DNA from: an uncultured Flavobacteriaceae bacterium
GTDB taxonomy: Bacteria > Bacteroidota > Bacteroidia > Flavobacteriales > Flavobacteriaceae
Length of the DNA: 56,535 nucleotides
Assembly: GCA_937959395.1 (NCBI GenBank)
Contig: CALGLR010000006.1
Span: 1 to 56,535 of the forward strand
Reading direction: 5' to 3'
The notes beneath the pieces were generated by a model. The model saw only the letters and a program-made list of their open reading frames with translations. It ran no database searches and had not been told where the DNA came from. Below are positions 1-7,209 of this stretch, piece by piece (position 1 is the first letter of the stretch; each line of letters begins with the position of its first letter). The translations under genes were made by a program, and so were the position numbers.

Positions 1-1
1 C

Positions 2-109
2 GCATCTGCAGAATCTTTTAATGCTAAAATAAAAGCTTTCAGAGCACAATTCAGAGGCGTTAGGAATGTAGATTTTTTCTTATTTAGACTTACTACTATT
101 TTTGCTTAA
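2..109 (+). pseudogene. C-terminal end of an ISAon1-like transposase (cut by window edge)
   Basis: Reading from base 2 gives 35 codons without a stop, then TAA at 107-109. The peptide begins ASAESFNAKIKAFRAQFRG and ends FFLFRLTTIFA. From memory this matches the conserved C-terminus of Bacteroidota transposases called ISAon1 family, where an AESFNAKIK segment follows the last catalytic acidic residue. The start lies outside the window, so whether the gene is intact cannot be judged. Two tandem 31-bp copies follow the stop directly and probably mark the end of the element. Confidence 0.7.
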
Positions 110-110
110 T

Positions 111-172
111 CTCAAAATCCCACAACTTTTGGGCTTGAGCCCTCAAAATCCCACAACTTTTGGGCTTGAGCC
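111..172. repeat. perfect 31-bp tandem repeat, probable IS terminus
   Basis: Two identical 31-bp units (111-141 and 142-172) are joined head to tail one base after the transposase stop codon. Each unit can fold weakly, with ctcaa pairing with ttgag and ccca with tggg. The placement suggests the terminal repeat of the insertion sequence, duplicated once. There is no spacer, so it is not a CRISPR array. Confidence 0.65.
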
Positions 173-247
173 TCCAAAAGCATATTCTATAAACTTATTT
201 TGAATTCGTCTTTTATACTTTTCAAAAGAGAAACTTCTATAAAAACC

Positions 248-279
248 AAATCCTGCTTGTTTTACAACAAACAGGATTT
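248..279. terminator. stem-loop, possible terminator
   Basis: aaatcctg at 248-255 pairs with caggattt at 272-279; a further ttgtt/aacaa pairing sits inside, with one mismatch between the two segments. The right arm ends in a short T run. It lies between the IS end and mazG and could end transcription from either side. Confidence 0.45.
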
Positions 280-300
280 TGGCTCCTAACTAAACTAACC

Positions 301-400
301 AATTATTTCTGTTTCGCTGACAAGAAATAATTTATATGAATGACATAATTTAAGAAGTTGTATTTCGCTATTAACCAATCTTATGAGAGTAATTATGTCA
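301..400. repeat. two inverted repeats in the mazG downstream region
   Basis: aattatttct (301-310) is exactly inverted at 323-332. tgacataatt (341-350) is exactly inverted at 391-400 across a 40-base loop. No reading frame of note is present here. These could be remnants of a mobile element or a structured untranslated region after mazG. No function is recognised. Confidence 0.4.
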
Positions 401-454
401 TCTGTAAACATATACGGGGGTATATTTATTTTGGATCATTCGGTTTTAAAAAAA

Positions 455-1237
455 TCACGATTTTAACATTTCTTTAGCTTCTTCCCAATACACATCCATT
501 TCATCTAAAGTCATGTTTTTCAAGTCTTTATTAACCTCTTTTGCCCTGTTTTCTAGGTATTTAAATCTTTTAGAAAATTTTTTATTTGTACGCTCTAAAG
601 CGTTCTCTGGATTAATATCTAAGAAGCGTGCGTAGTTAACTAAAGAAAATAATACGTCACCGAACTCATTTTCCATCGCTTTTTTATCCCTTTTAACGAT
701 TTCGGTTTTGAATTCTTCAATCTCTTCTTGTACCTTTTCCCAAACCTGATCTGGATGTTCCCAATCAAACCCTACACCTGCTACTTTATCTTGTATACGA
801 TTCGCTTTTACTAAAGCTGGTAAACTATTAGGAACACCTTCTAAAACACTTGTTTTTCCTTCTTTTAATTTTAATTGTTCCCAATTACGAGCCACTTCTT
901 TTTCATCTTTAACCTTAACATCTCCATAAATATGTGGATGACGATGAATTAATTTATCACAAATACCATTACAAACATCGGCAATATCAAAAGCTTTCGT
1001 TTCACTTCCTATTTTAGAATAAAAAACCAAGTGCAGCATTAAATCGCCTAACTCTTTTTTAACTTCATTTAGATCATTATCTAAAATAGCATCGCCTAGC
1101 TCGTAGGTCTCTTCTATAGTTAAGTGTCTTAAACTTTCCATTGTTTGCTTTTTATCCCACGGGCATTGTTCTCTTAACTCGTCCATTATAGTTAATAAAC
1201 GATCGAAAGCTTTTAGCTGGTTTTCTCTAGAATTCAT
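455..1237 (-). CDS. mazG: nucleoside triphosphate pyrophosphohydrolase MazG
   Basis: MazG hydrolyses (d)NTPs to NMP and pyrophosphate, cleaning the cytosolic nucleotide pool. At 260 aa it has the normal two-domain length. The metal-binding EExxE/ExxD signature appears twice: E42-E46 with E62-D65, and E171-E175 with E191-D194. PWD near residues 26-28 and RNW near 117-119 are also typical of the family. It is transcribed alone and leftward. A near-consensus box TACTTTTA lies at 1254-1261. Its start faces the start of the lanthipeptide-like gene, so the 127-bp gap is divergent. Identification is firm. Confidence 0.95.
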   Translation of the reverse strand: MNSRENQLKAFDRLLTIMDELREQCPWDKKQTMESLRHLTIEETYELGDAILDNDLNEVKKELGDLMLHLVFYSKIGSETKAFDIADVCNGICDKLIHRHPHIYGDVKVKDEKEVARNWEQLKLKEGKTSVLEGVPNSLPALVKANRIQDKVAGVGFDWEHPDQVWEKVQEEIEEFKTEIVKRDKKAMENEFGDVLFSLVNYARFLDINPENALERTNKKFSKRFKYLENRAKEVNKDLKNMTLDEMDVYWEEAKEMLKS

Positions 1238-1318
1238 GTAATTTTAGTTTTTTTAAAAGTACAATTCTTAACAGCTCTGTAATAAACTTTAACAGAAATT
1301 AAGCCGTCGTCGTAACGT

Positions 1319-1326
1319 TAAATTTG
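1319..1326 (+). promoter_or_regulatory. -7 box TAAATTTG for the precursor peptide gene
   Basis: An exact match to the Bacteroidota -7 consensus TAnnTTTG lies 38 bases before the ATG at 1365. No clear -33 TTG element is seen at the usual distance. Confidence 0.5.
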
Positions 1327-1364
1327 TAGATTGAGTAAACTATTAATCTTTAATCTATTTTAAC

Positions 1365-1547
1365 ATGAAAAAAAAGAATCTTAAAAACTTAAAACTTAAC
1401 AAGAACATTATTTCTAGTTTTAACACTCGCTCGATAGTTGGAGGAGAAAGTAGACTATGTAATGTTGAATCTGTAATTATTTGTGAAGAAGAAGATAATC
1501 CTTCACCAACTAATCCAACATTTTGGTCATATTGCCCATGTAGATGA
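1365..1547 (+). CDS. orphan lanthipeptide-like (RiPP) precursor peptide
   Basis: This 60-aa peptide has the form of Bacteroidota class I lanthipeptide precursors. The basic leader carries LKLNKNIISSF at residues 9-19, fitting the family's LxLxKxxIxxL-type motif, and ends in a double-glycine site VGG at 25-27. The core of about 33 residues has Cys at 32, 40, 57 and 59 and Ser/Thr at 29, 36, 46, 49, 52 and 55, enough to form thioether rings. Its own -7 box and a strong terminator make it a monocistron. No LanB/LanC-like cyclase, radical SAM enzyme or peptidase-ABC exporter is encoded nearby, so modification would have to act in trans. Leader recognition is by motif only; the final product is inference. 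Confidence 0.7.
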   Translation: MKKKNLKNLKLNKNIISSFNTRSIVGGESRLCNVESVIICEEEDNPSPTNPTFWSYCPCR

Positions 1548-1571
1548 GATTATTAATTTGTAGTAAAAACA

Positions 1572-1601
1572 AAAAAATCCAGCCAAATGGCTGGATTTTT
1601 T
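1572..1601. terminator. bidirectional terminator
   Basis: A perfect 13-bp stem (1572-1584 with 1589-1601), loop AAAT, is flanked by A and T runs. It lies between the convergent precursor-peptide and DUF5606 genes and would work for both. Confidence 0.9.
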
Positions 1602-1620
1602 GTTATTTCTTTTACAATTG

Positions 1621-2037
1621 TTATTCTTCTTCATCTGAAGCTTCAGTGGCTTCAAAATCTAATAAATCATTCTTCTGCAATGTATTATACCATTGTACTA
1701 CCTTTTTTATATCACTTGCGTATACACGATCTTCATCATAATCTGGTAGGATATCAAAAAAGTATTCCTCTAACTTATCTTTAGACTCTTTATGGCTAAT
1801 TCGTGTTGGCTTACCTTCTTCTTTATCTTTTATTAACTGTAAAACTTCTCGTAAAGGCTTTTCTTCTGTTAATGTATAAATTGCTATTTCACTAAGCACA
1901 CTTACATTTTGTTGAATCCCAACAGACATTTTTCTATTATCTAGTAAAGACTGTGCTATAAAACCACCACGTGTTTGCGTTACTAATTTATATAATCCTG
2001 GTTTTCCTGCTATTGCTAATATTTTATCTAATGCCAT
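1621..2037 (-). CDS. DUF5606 domain-containing protein
   Basis: This 138-aa protein matches the Bacteroidota-specific DUF5606 family. It has the conserved start MALDKILAIAGKPGLY, followed by a segment reading GGFIAQSLLDNRK. The C-terminus is rich in Asp and Glu. The family's molecular role is not known. The gene lies downstream of ruvX and def on the same strand, but the 56-bp gap before it holds its own promoter box and a stem-loop, so it can be expressed separately. No signal peptide or membrane segment is seen, so it should be cytoplasmic. Confidence 0.85.
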   Translation of the reverse strand: MALDKILAIAGKPGLYKLVTQTRGGFIAQSLLDNRKMSVGIQQNVSVLSEIAIYTLTEEKPLREVLQLIKDKEEGKPTRISHKESKDKLEEYFFDILPDYDEDRVYASDIKKVVQWYNTLQKNDLLDFEATEASDEEE

Positions 2038-2046
2038 ACTTATTTT

Positions 2047-2081
2047 TCAAAAGGTGAACAAATATACATTTGTTCTTTTGA
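2047..2081. promoter_or_regulatory. stem-loop with -7 box between def and the DUF5606 gene
   Basis: gaacaaat/atttgttc (2054-2061 and 2066-2073) forms a stem that continues into tcaaaag/cttttga after a small bulge. On the minus strand TATATTTG (2059-2066) is an exact TAnnTTTG box, 22 bases before the DUF5606 ATG at 2037. The hairpin overlaps the promoter, so it may be the def terminator, an operator, or both. Confidence 0.55.
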
Positions 2082-2093
2082 GTTATACAAGTT

Positions 2094-2684
2094 TTATCGC
2101 TTCTTTTTTAAAAGCGGAAAACGCATGCGATAATCTACTCTAATCTTTCCTTTAGAAATGTTAGTTAGTTTTCCTTTTATTAAACGCTTTTTTAAACTAG
2201 ATAGTTTATCTGTAAACAAAACACCTTCAACATGATCGTATTCGTGTTGAAAAACTCTTGCCGCCAAACCATCTAATTCTAAGGTTTGCTTTTTAAAAGC
2301 TTCATCGTAATATTCTACTTTAATATTAGGCTGTCTAAACACATCTTCACGAACATCCGGAATACTTAAGCAGCCTTCATTAAAAGCCCACTCATCGCCA
2401 CTCTCTTCAATTATCTTAGGGTTAATAAACGTATGCTTAAAATTCTTAAGTTGCTCCCTCTCTTCTTCATCTAATACTTCATCATCTGCAAAAGGAGAGG
2501 TATCTACAATAAATAAACGTATAGGTAGACCAACTTGTGGTGCAGCTAATCCAACACCACTGGCACCATACATTGTTTCATACATATTTGCAATAAGATC
2601 TTCTAATTTAGGATAATCTTTAGCAATTTCGGTTGCTTTTTTCTTTAAAACAGGATCGCCATATGCGACAATAGGTAATATCAT
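2094..2684 (-). CDS. def: peptide deformylase
   Basis: Peptide deformylase removes the N-formyl group from nascent proteins in the cytosol. All three motifs are present in this 196-aa protein: GVGLAAPQ at 43-50, EGCLS at 103-107 with the metal-binding Cys105, and HEYDH at 147-151 with the two His ligands and catalytic Glu. Length is normal. It lies 11 bp downstream of ruvX on the same strand, almost certainly co-transcribed, an arrangement often seen in Flavobacteriia. Identification is firm. Confidence 0.97.
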   Translation of the reverse strand: MILPIVAYGDPVLKKKATEIAKDYPKLEDLIANMYETMYGASGVGLAAPQVGLPIRLFIVDTSPFADDEVLDEEEREQLKNFKHTFINPKIIEESGDEWAFNEGCLSIPDVREDVFRQPNIKVEYYDEAFKKQTLELDGLAARVFQHEYDHVEGVLFTDKLSSLKKRLIKGKLTNISKGKIRVDYRMRFPLLKKKR

Positions 2685-2695
2685 TACGTTTAAAT

Positions 2696-3106
2696 TTATT
2701 TATTATAAAGGTAACTTTGCAAAATTATTGTAGCGCTAATTTCATCTACTAGTGCTTTGTTCTTACGTTGTTTTTTACTTAAACCTCCATCAATCATAGT
2801 TTGAAATGCCATTTTTGAAGTGAAACGTTCGTCTACACGTTCAATAGGTATTTTTGGGAACGTTAATTTTAGTTTATTTAAAAAAGGTAGGATTAGTTCT
2901 TCACTTTCGCTTACCTCATTATTCATTTGCTTAGGTTCACCAACTAAAAATAACTCGACGTCTTCTTTTTTTACATAATCTTTTAAAAAATTAATAAGCT
3001 CTTTTGTTGCTACAGTAGTTAAACCAGATGCAATAATCTGCAACTCATCTGTTACTGCTATACCAGTTCTTATCTTCCCATAATCTAAAGCCAAAAGCCG
3101 CGCCAT
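2696..3106 (-). CDS. ruvX: Holliday junction resolvase-like protein RuvX (YqgF)
   Basis: This RNase H-fold nuclease family was first proposed as a Holliday junction resolvase and is also linked to 16S rRNA 5'-end maturation. The 136-aa protein has Asp8 in LALDYG, Glu93 in VDERFTS and Asp121 in VDEISA, the three expected metal-binding acidic residues. Length is normal. It is the first gene of the ruvX-def pair, and an exact TAAATTTG box at 3121-3128 lies 15 bases before its ATG, giving a very short leader. Confidence 0.93.
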   Translation of the reverse strand: MARLLALDYGKIRTGIAVTDELQIIASGLTTVATKELINFLKDYVKKEDVELFLVGEPKQMNNEVSESEELILPFLNKLKLTFPKIPIERVDERFTSKMAFQTMIDGGLSKKQRKNKALVDEISATIILQSYLYNK

Positions 3107-3120
3107 CTTTAATTTTTGAG

Positions 3121-3128
3121 CAAATTTA
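3121..3128 (-). promoter_or_regulatory. -7 box TAAATTTG for ruvX-def
   Basis: An exact TAnnTTTG match on the minus strand, 15 bases upstream of the ruvX start codon. Confidence 0.6.
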
Positions 3129-3135
3129 AGCTATA

Positions 3136-3297
3136 ATACCATATTCTACCTTAAAATCACTTAATAAAATTTGCCCTTTTCCGCTTAGTCTTCAAAATAA
3201 AATAAATCCGTAGCTACTGCTATGCATGAATTTTCTTTTTAGTCTAAACGAAAAATAACTGTTTTTTATTTGAGCAATTTTAAAGTAAAAATGGTAT
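3136..3297. repeat. intergenic long palindrome, copy A (162 bp)
   Basis: The ends are ATACCAT (3136-3142) and ATGGTAT (3291-3297). The two arms pair imperfectly along their whole length. The centre is ccgtagctactgctatg at 3208-3224, almost exactly mid-element. It belongs to a family with copies at 6119, 6284, 14127 and 24030. It fills most of the 335-bp ruvX-dapD gap and contains no reading frame. It could fold as a very long hairpin. Confidence 0.8.
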
Positions 3298-3366
3298 AAT
3301 TAGCATATATACCATTTCTATTAGTAATTCGGCTAAATAATATGCCTAATTATAGACAAGACATAG

Positions 3367-3374
3367 TATATTTG
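3367..3374 (+). promoter_or_regulatory. -7 box TATATTTG for dapD
   Basis: An exact TAnnTTTG match. It would give a leader of roughly 60 bases to the first ATG (3442) or 96 bases to the second (3478). Confidence 0.6.
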
Positions 3375-3477
3375 TGTTCAAAATTTAGATAATTTTTCCC
3401 AAAAAGCTTTATTACAGCCTGCAAAAGAAAAAGAAAAACCAATGACAGAATTACAACAAACTATTGAAAACACGACT

Positions 3478-4293
3478 ATGACAGAGTTACAACAGATTAT
3501 TGAAAAAGCTTGGGATAATCGTGATTTATTATCTGAAGAAACAACAACTACTGCAATTAGAAGAGTAGTTAATTTATTAGACGAAGGAACACTTCGTGTA
3601 GCGCAACCTACAAACGATGGGTGGCAAGTTAATGAATGGGTAAAAAAAGCAGTTGTCTTATACTTTCCAATTCAAAAAATGGAAACTTTAGAAGCTGGAA
3701 TTTTTGAATACCATGATAAAATGCCTTTAAAAAGAGGTTATAAACAAAAAGGGATTCGTGTTGTGCCAAATGCAGTAGCAAGACATGGTGCTTATATCTC
3801 ATCTGGAACTATTTTAATGCCGAGTTACGTTAATATTGGTGCTTATGTAGATGAAGGAACTATGGTAGACACCTGGGCAACAGTTGGAAGCTGTGCGCAA
3901 ATTGGTAAAAATGTACACCTTTCTGGAGGGGTTGGTATTGGAGGGGTTTTAGAACCTTTACAAGCTGCCCCAGTAATTATTGAAGATGGTGCTTTTATAG
4001 GATCACGTTGTATTGTTGTTGAAGGCGTTCATGTAGAAACTGAAGCTGTTTTAGGTGCTAATGTTGTATTAACTATGAGTACTAAAATTATTGATGTAAC
4101 TGGACCTGAACCCATAGAGATGAAAGGACGTGTGCCAGCTAGATCTGTAGTTATTCCTGGTAGTTACACTAAAACATTCCCTTCTGGAGATTATAATGTG
4201 CCCTGCGCTTTAATTATTGGAAAACGTAAGGAAAGTACAAACAAAAAAACCTCTCTTAATGATGCATTAAGAGAACATAATGTAGCAGTGTAG
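3478..4293 (+). CDS. dapD: 2,3,4,5-tetrahydropyridine-2,6-dicarboxylate N-succinyltransferase
   Basis: DapD succinylates tetrahydrodipicolinate in the succinylase branch of lysine/meso-diaminopimelate synthesis. It has the family's left-handed beta-helix, with hexapeptide-like repeats in the middle (VNIGAYVDEG, IGKNVHLSGGVGIGG). From the ATG at 3478 it is 271 aa, the usual size. A second in-frame ATG at 3442 adds 12 residues (MTELQQTIENTT) that nearly repeat the true N-terminus MTELQQIIEKAW. That is a local duplication of the start region, so the start is ambiguous and I prefer 3478. lysA, the last step of the pathway, is also in the window at 52858. Confidence 0.95.
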   Translation: MTELQQIIEKAWDNRDLLSEETTTTAIRRVVNLLDEGTLRVAQPTNDGWQVNEWVKKAVVLYFPIQKMETLEAGIFEYHDKMPLKRGYKQKGIRVVPNAVARHGAYISSGTILMPSYVNIGAYVDEGTMVDTWATVGSCAQIGKNVHLSGGVGIGGVLEPLQAAPVIIEDGAFIGSRCIVVEGVHVETEAVLGANVVLTMSTKIIDVTGPEPIEMKGRVPARSVVIPGSYTKTFPSGDYNVPCALIIGKRKESTNKKTSLNDALREHNVAV

Positions 4294-4306
4294 TATACAG
4301 TTTTTC

Positions 4307-4364
4307 AGTCTTCAGTTTGCAGTCTTACTCATAACTGCTTACTGAAGACTGCTTACTGAAGACT
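4307..4364. repeat. short direct and inverted repeats before the GT9 gene
   Basis: agtcttcagt (4307-4316) is inverted as actgaagact at 4341-4350 and again at 4355-4364. gcttactgaagact occurs twice in tandem (4337-4350, 4351-4364). The segment can fold into alternative hairpins between dapD and the GT9 start, and may serve as the dapD terminator. Low-complexity cagtcttcagt-type tracts like this are common between Bacteroidota genes. Confidence 0.6.
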
Positions 4365-4374
4365 CCTAAAAAAA

Positions 4375-5427
4375 ATGAAGATATTAGTTATACAACAAAA
4401 AATGATTGGAGATGTGCTTACAACATCGCTCCTATTTGAATTGTTGCGTAAAAAATATCCTGAGGCGGAACTTCATTATTTAATTAATTCTCATACATAT
4501 CCTGTAGTAGAACATCATCCTTTTATAGATAAATTTGTTTTTTGCACACCAGAAATTGAAAAATCTACATTAAAATTTCTAGCATTTATAAAAACGATTA
4601 GAAGCGAAAACTACGACACTGTAATCGATGTTTATAGTATAATTAGCAGTACTTTAATTAGTGTTTTTTCTAAAGCTAAAGTAAAAATCGCTTATTATAA
4701 AAGTTATAACGCTTTATTTATCTCTAATCCTATAGAAAGGTTAAACACACCGAAAAACAATGCGAGTCTTGCCATTGAAAATAGAATTAAATTGCTTGAA
4801 CCTTTAGATATTTCATTTAAGAAAACTATTTTTCCTAAAATTTATTTAACCAATAAAGAAGTGGAAACTGCTAAACAGTTTTTAGAACAATCTAACATTA
4901 ATTTAAATAAACCTTTATTTATGATTAGTGTATTAGGAAGCAGCACTAATAAAACGTATCCTCATAAGTACATGGCTTCATTATTAGATCATGTTAGTGA
5001 AACCAATAAAGACATTCAATTACTTTTTAATTATATCCCAAAACAAAAAGAAGACGCTAGGTTAATTTATAAAGAAACCCTAGAGTCTACTAAAAATCAA
5101 ATTTACTTTGAAGTTCTTGGAAAAAACCTAAGAGAGTTTATAGCCATTACTTCACTTTGTGATACATTAATTGGTAATGAAGGTGGTGCAAACAATATAG
5201 CAAAGGCTTTAGACTTGCCTACATTTACTATCTTCTCCCCTTTTATTAATAAAAAAAATTGGTTTGGAGACAATGAGAAGAAAAAACATACGGCAGTACA
5301 CCTTTTAGATTTTATCGATTACGATAGAGAAAAAGCAAAACAGGATCCTGGAGGCTTTTATAAATTGTTTAAAACTGAATACATTATAACTAAATTGACT
5401 GCTTTTATTAAAAAGTTAGATCTATAA
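4375..5427 (+). CDS. glycosyltransferase family 9 (heptosyltransferase-like)
   Basis: GT9 enzymes are GT-B fold transferases that add heptose from ADP-heptose to the LPS inner core. The 350-aa protein starts MKILVIQQKMIGDVL, with the conserved Asp13 of the GDxLxxxP-like N-terminal loop. It carries the nucleotide-sugar binding segment GNEGGANNIAKALDLPT near residue 267. No signal peptide is present; it should act at the cytoplasmic face of the inner membrane. It opens the LPS/glycan region and ends 3 bp from the convergent YrbL-like gene. The exact sugar is not determined. Confidence 0.88.
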   Translation: MKILVIQQKMIGDVLTTSLLFELLRKKYPEAELHYLINSHTYPVVEHHPFIDKFVFCTPEIEKSTLKFLAFIKTIRSENYDTVIDVYSIISSTLISVFSKAKVKIAYYKSYNALFISNPIERLNTPKNNASLAIENRIKLLEPLDISFKKTIFPKIYLTNKEVETAKQFLEQSNINLNKPLFMISVLGSSTNKTYPHKYMASLLDHVSETNKDIQLLFNYIPKQKEDARLIYKETLESTKNQIYFEVLGKNLREFIAITSLCDTLIGNEGGANNIAKALDLPTFTIFSPFINKKNWFGDNEKKKHTAVHLLDFIDYDREKAKQDPGGFYKLFKTEYIITKLTAFIKKLDL

Positions 5428-5430
5428 CTT

Positions 5431-6030
5431 TCAGCCATTATCTTTCAATAAAAATGCTTTTTGATCTTCTATACTTGTAAAATGCCATTTTTTAAAAGTA
5501 CGTTCAATTTTCTTTTTTGAGAAAAAACTAAAATAATCGGCTAGAGGAAAAAAATCTCTATGTCCAATCCCATCTATTATTATAATTTGAATAGTACCAT
5601 CATTAAGAACTTTACAACATAAATTTCTAGCTCTTAAATCCCTTGTAAACACTTTAAATTGCGTCATTTGTTGTTTCAATTGCAATAGTGCATTCCACAA
5701 TTTTTCAGAAGTAACTAGAGTTTCATTATTTAAATAATATTCAAGCGTTTTAGAAATTGTTCCTGTTTGCTCGTCTCGAACTAAATCAAAAACTTGTCCA
5801 AGGCCGAGATTGGTTTCGAGTTCTCCTCTATAATCTGAATAAAAGGGATAGTTAAACTTAGACGTATTTCGTTTTTGCAATTTTAGATAATATAAAATCT
5901 CTTTATACGTATAATCTCTAGTAACATGAGCCTTTGGTACCTTAACACATCGACTCTTATCTTCTGGATGTTCATAGCAGGTCCTAATAAGACCTTCCCC
6001 AATATAATGTTCATCATTCAATACAATCAT
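5431..6030 (-). CDS. YrbL family protein (kinase-like)
   Basis: This 199-aa protein resembles the PhoP regulatory network protein YrbL family, which has a compact protein-kinase-like fold. Candidate catalytic features are Lys30 in CVKVPK, the loop D131LRARN136 resembling HxDxxxxN, and Asp153 in IIIDG as the Mg-binding Asp. In LPS loci such small kinases are suspected to phosphorylate core sugars, but no substrate is proven. It has its own promoter box (6062-6069) and converges with the GT9 gene. The family call is fairly secure; the activity is inferred. Confidence 0.75.
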   Translation of the reverse strand: MIVLNDEHYIGEGLIRTCYEHPEDKSRCVKVPKAHVTRDYTYKEILYYLKLQKRNTSKFNYPFYSDYRGELETNLGLGQVFDLVRDEQTGTISKTLEYYLNNETLVTSEKLWNALLQLKQQMTQFKVFTRDLRARNLCCKVLNDGTIQIIIIDGIGHRDFFPLADYFSFFSKKKIERTFKKWHFTSIEDQKAFLLKDNG

Positions 6031-6061
6031 TCCATACTATTAAAAATTATACGCTAATGTT

Positions 6062-6069
6062 CAAAATTA
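6062..6069 (-). promoter_or_regulatory. -7 box TAATTTTG for the YrbL-like gene
   Basis: An exact TAnnTTTG match on the minus strand, 31 bases upstream of the ATG at 6030. Confidence 0.5.
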
Positions 6070-6118
6070 CGAAAGCATAATTGCTCTACATTCAACAAAG
6101 CCTATATTTTTTTTACTT

Positions 6119-6280
6119 ATACCAATTGAATTTCAAAATGCACTATTTTAATTTGAATTATTTTTTGTTCAAATGAAGAATAAAATCTAAGCATAGTATT
6201 AACTACGGTTCTATTTTATTCTAAAATGGGAGCGAAAAAGAAACGAATTGAATAGGAGTATTTTGATGTTTAATTGGTAT
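6119..6280. repeat. intergenic long palindrome, copy B (162 bp)
   Basis: The ends are ATACCAATT (6119-6127) and AATTGGTAT (6272-6280). The arms are imperfectly complementary and the centre is catagtattaactacgg at 6192-6208. It has the same length and same terminal ATACCA as copy A, with the central motif inverted. It is followed after 3 bp by copy C, so the two stand in tandem. Confidence 0.8.
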
Positions 6281-6283
6281 TAT

Positions 6284-6442
6284 AACTCATTTAAACGTTT
6301 TCAATTAGCTAAAAAATTAGCCTTTTAAACCTATTTATTGCCTTTTTTTCTTTCCATAGCCCAGCTATGAAACTCAAAAAAGGTCTTCAACTAGATTAAA
6401 AATGCATAATTTTCGCTTAAATCCAAAAAGTTTAAATGAGTT
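6284..6442. repeat. intergenic long palindrome, copy C (159 bp)
   Basis: The ends are AACTCATTTAAAC (6284-6296) and the exact inverse (6430-6442). The centre is ccatagcccagctatg at 6354-6369, flanked by ccttttttt and aaaaaagg arms. Ends and much of the arm are shared with copy D at 24030. It lies just upstream of the nucleotidyltransferase promoter box. Confidence 0.85.
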
Positions 6443-6457
6443 CTTAATGAATAACTA

Positions 6458-6465
6458 TATCTTTG
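6458..6465 (+). promoter_or_regulatory. -7 box TATCTTTG for the nucleotidyltransferase
   Basis: An exact TAnnTTTG match 28 bases before the ATG at 6493. It overlaps the alternative TTG codon at 6463, which argues that the TTG is not the start. Confidence 0.6.
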
Positions 6466-6492
6466 AAACAACTAAAATTGTTACATTTTTTT

Positions 6493-7173
6493 ATGAAAAT
6501 AATCATACTTGCTGCAGGAATTGGTTCTAGACTTGGTAATCCTTTTCCTAAGCCACTTACGCCTCTTAAAAATGGTAAAACCATTATGAAAATGCAGGTA
6601 GATAATATCGCTACTCATTATAATATTGATGATATAAATGTTGTTGTTGGTTTTAAGAAAAATTCAATAATGGAACGTTTTCCTGAATTAACTTATATCT
6701 ATAACCCTTTCTTTGATAGAACAAATACGTCTAAAAGTTTACTTCAGGCCATAAAAAAATATAGAAACGAATCGGTTTTGTGGTTTAATGGAGATGTTGT
6801 TTTTGATGAAAAAATATTAACTCTTTTAAATCCTCATATTGAAAACAACATCTCTTTTGTTGCTGTAAATACAAGTAAAGTTGCAGAAGAAGAAGTAAAA
6901 TATACGCTTAAGGATAATTATATAGATGAACTTTCTAAAACCGTAAAAAATGGTTTAGGAGAAGCAGTTGGTATTAATTTCATCTCTTCTAATGATATAG
7001 AACATTTTATTAATCGACTAGAAACATGTGATGCCAACGATTACTTTGAAAGAGGTCTTGAATTAGCAATTGAAAAAGATAATATAAAAGTTAAAGCCGT
7101 TGATATTTCTGCTTATAATTGTATGGAAATCGATTTTATAGAAGATTTAGAAGCAGTGAATAAAACATTATAA
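6493..7173 (+). CDS. sugar-1-phosphate/alcohol-phosphate nucleotidyltransferase
   Basis: A 226-aa GT-A-like NTP transferase. The N-terminus MKIIILAAGIGSRLG with PFPKPLTPL is the NTP-binding loop and signature (LAAGxGxR...PKPL). WFNGDVVFDE supplies the metal-binding Asp. The short, single-domain form resembles LicC/phosphocholine-type cytidylyltransferases more than long hexose-1-phosphate enzymes. The next gene is a CDP-glycerol-type phosphotransferase, so the pair may make and transfer a CDP-activated polyol or similar group. The substrate is inference. The start was chosen because the upstream TTG falls inside the promoter box. Confidence 0.78.
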   Translation: MKIIILAAGIGSRLGNPFPKPLTPLKNGKTIMKMQVDNIATHYNIDDINVVVGFKKNSIMERFPELTYIYNPFFDRTNTSKSLLQAIKKYRNESVLWFNGDVVFDEKILTLLNPHIENNISFVAVNTSKVAEEEVKYTLKDNYIDELSKTVKNGLGEAVGINFISSNDIEHFINRLETCDANDYFERGLELAIEKDNIKVKAVDISAYNCMEIDFIEDLEAVNKTL

Positions 7174-7209
7174 TAAAGACGTTTTTGTAGAAAAAAAGAG
7201 CCGTTCTAA

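Noticed and set aside
111-172. Tandem 31-bp repeats as a possible CRISPR array
   Set aside because: Only two units, joined without any spacer, directly behind a transposase stop codon; no cas genes in the window.
1544-1784. Two rightward frames over the DUF5606 gene
   Set aside because: They read through the terminator and lie antisense to a gene with clear family identity.
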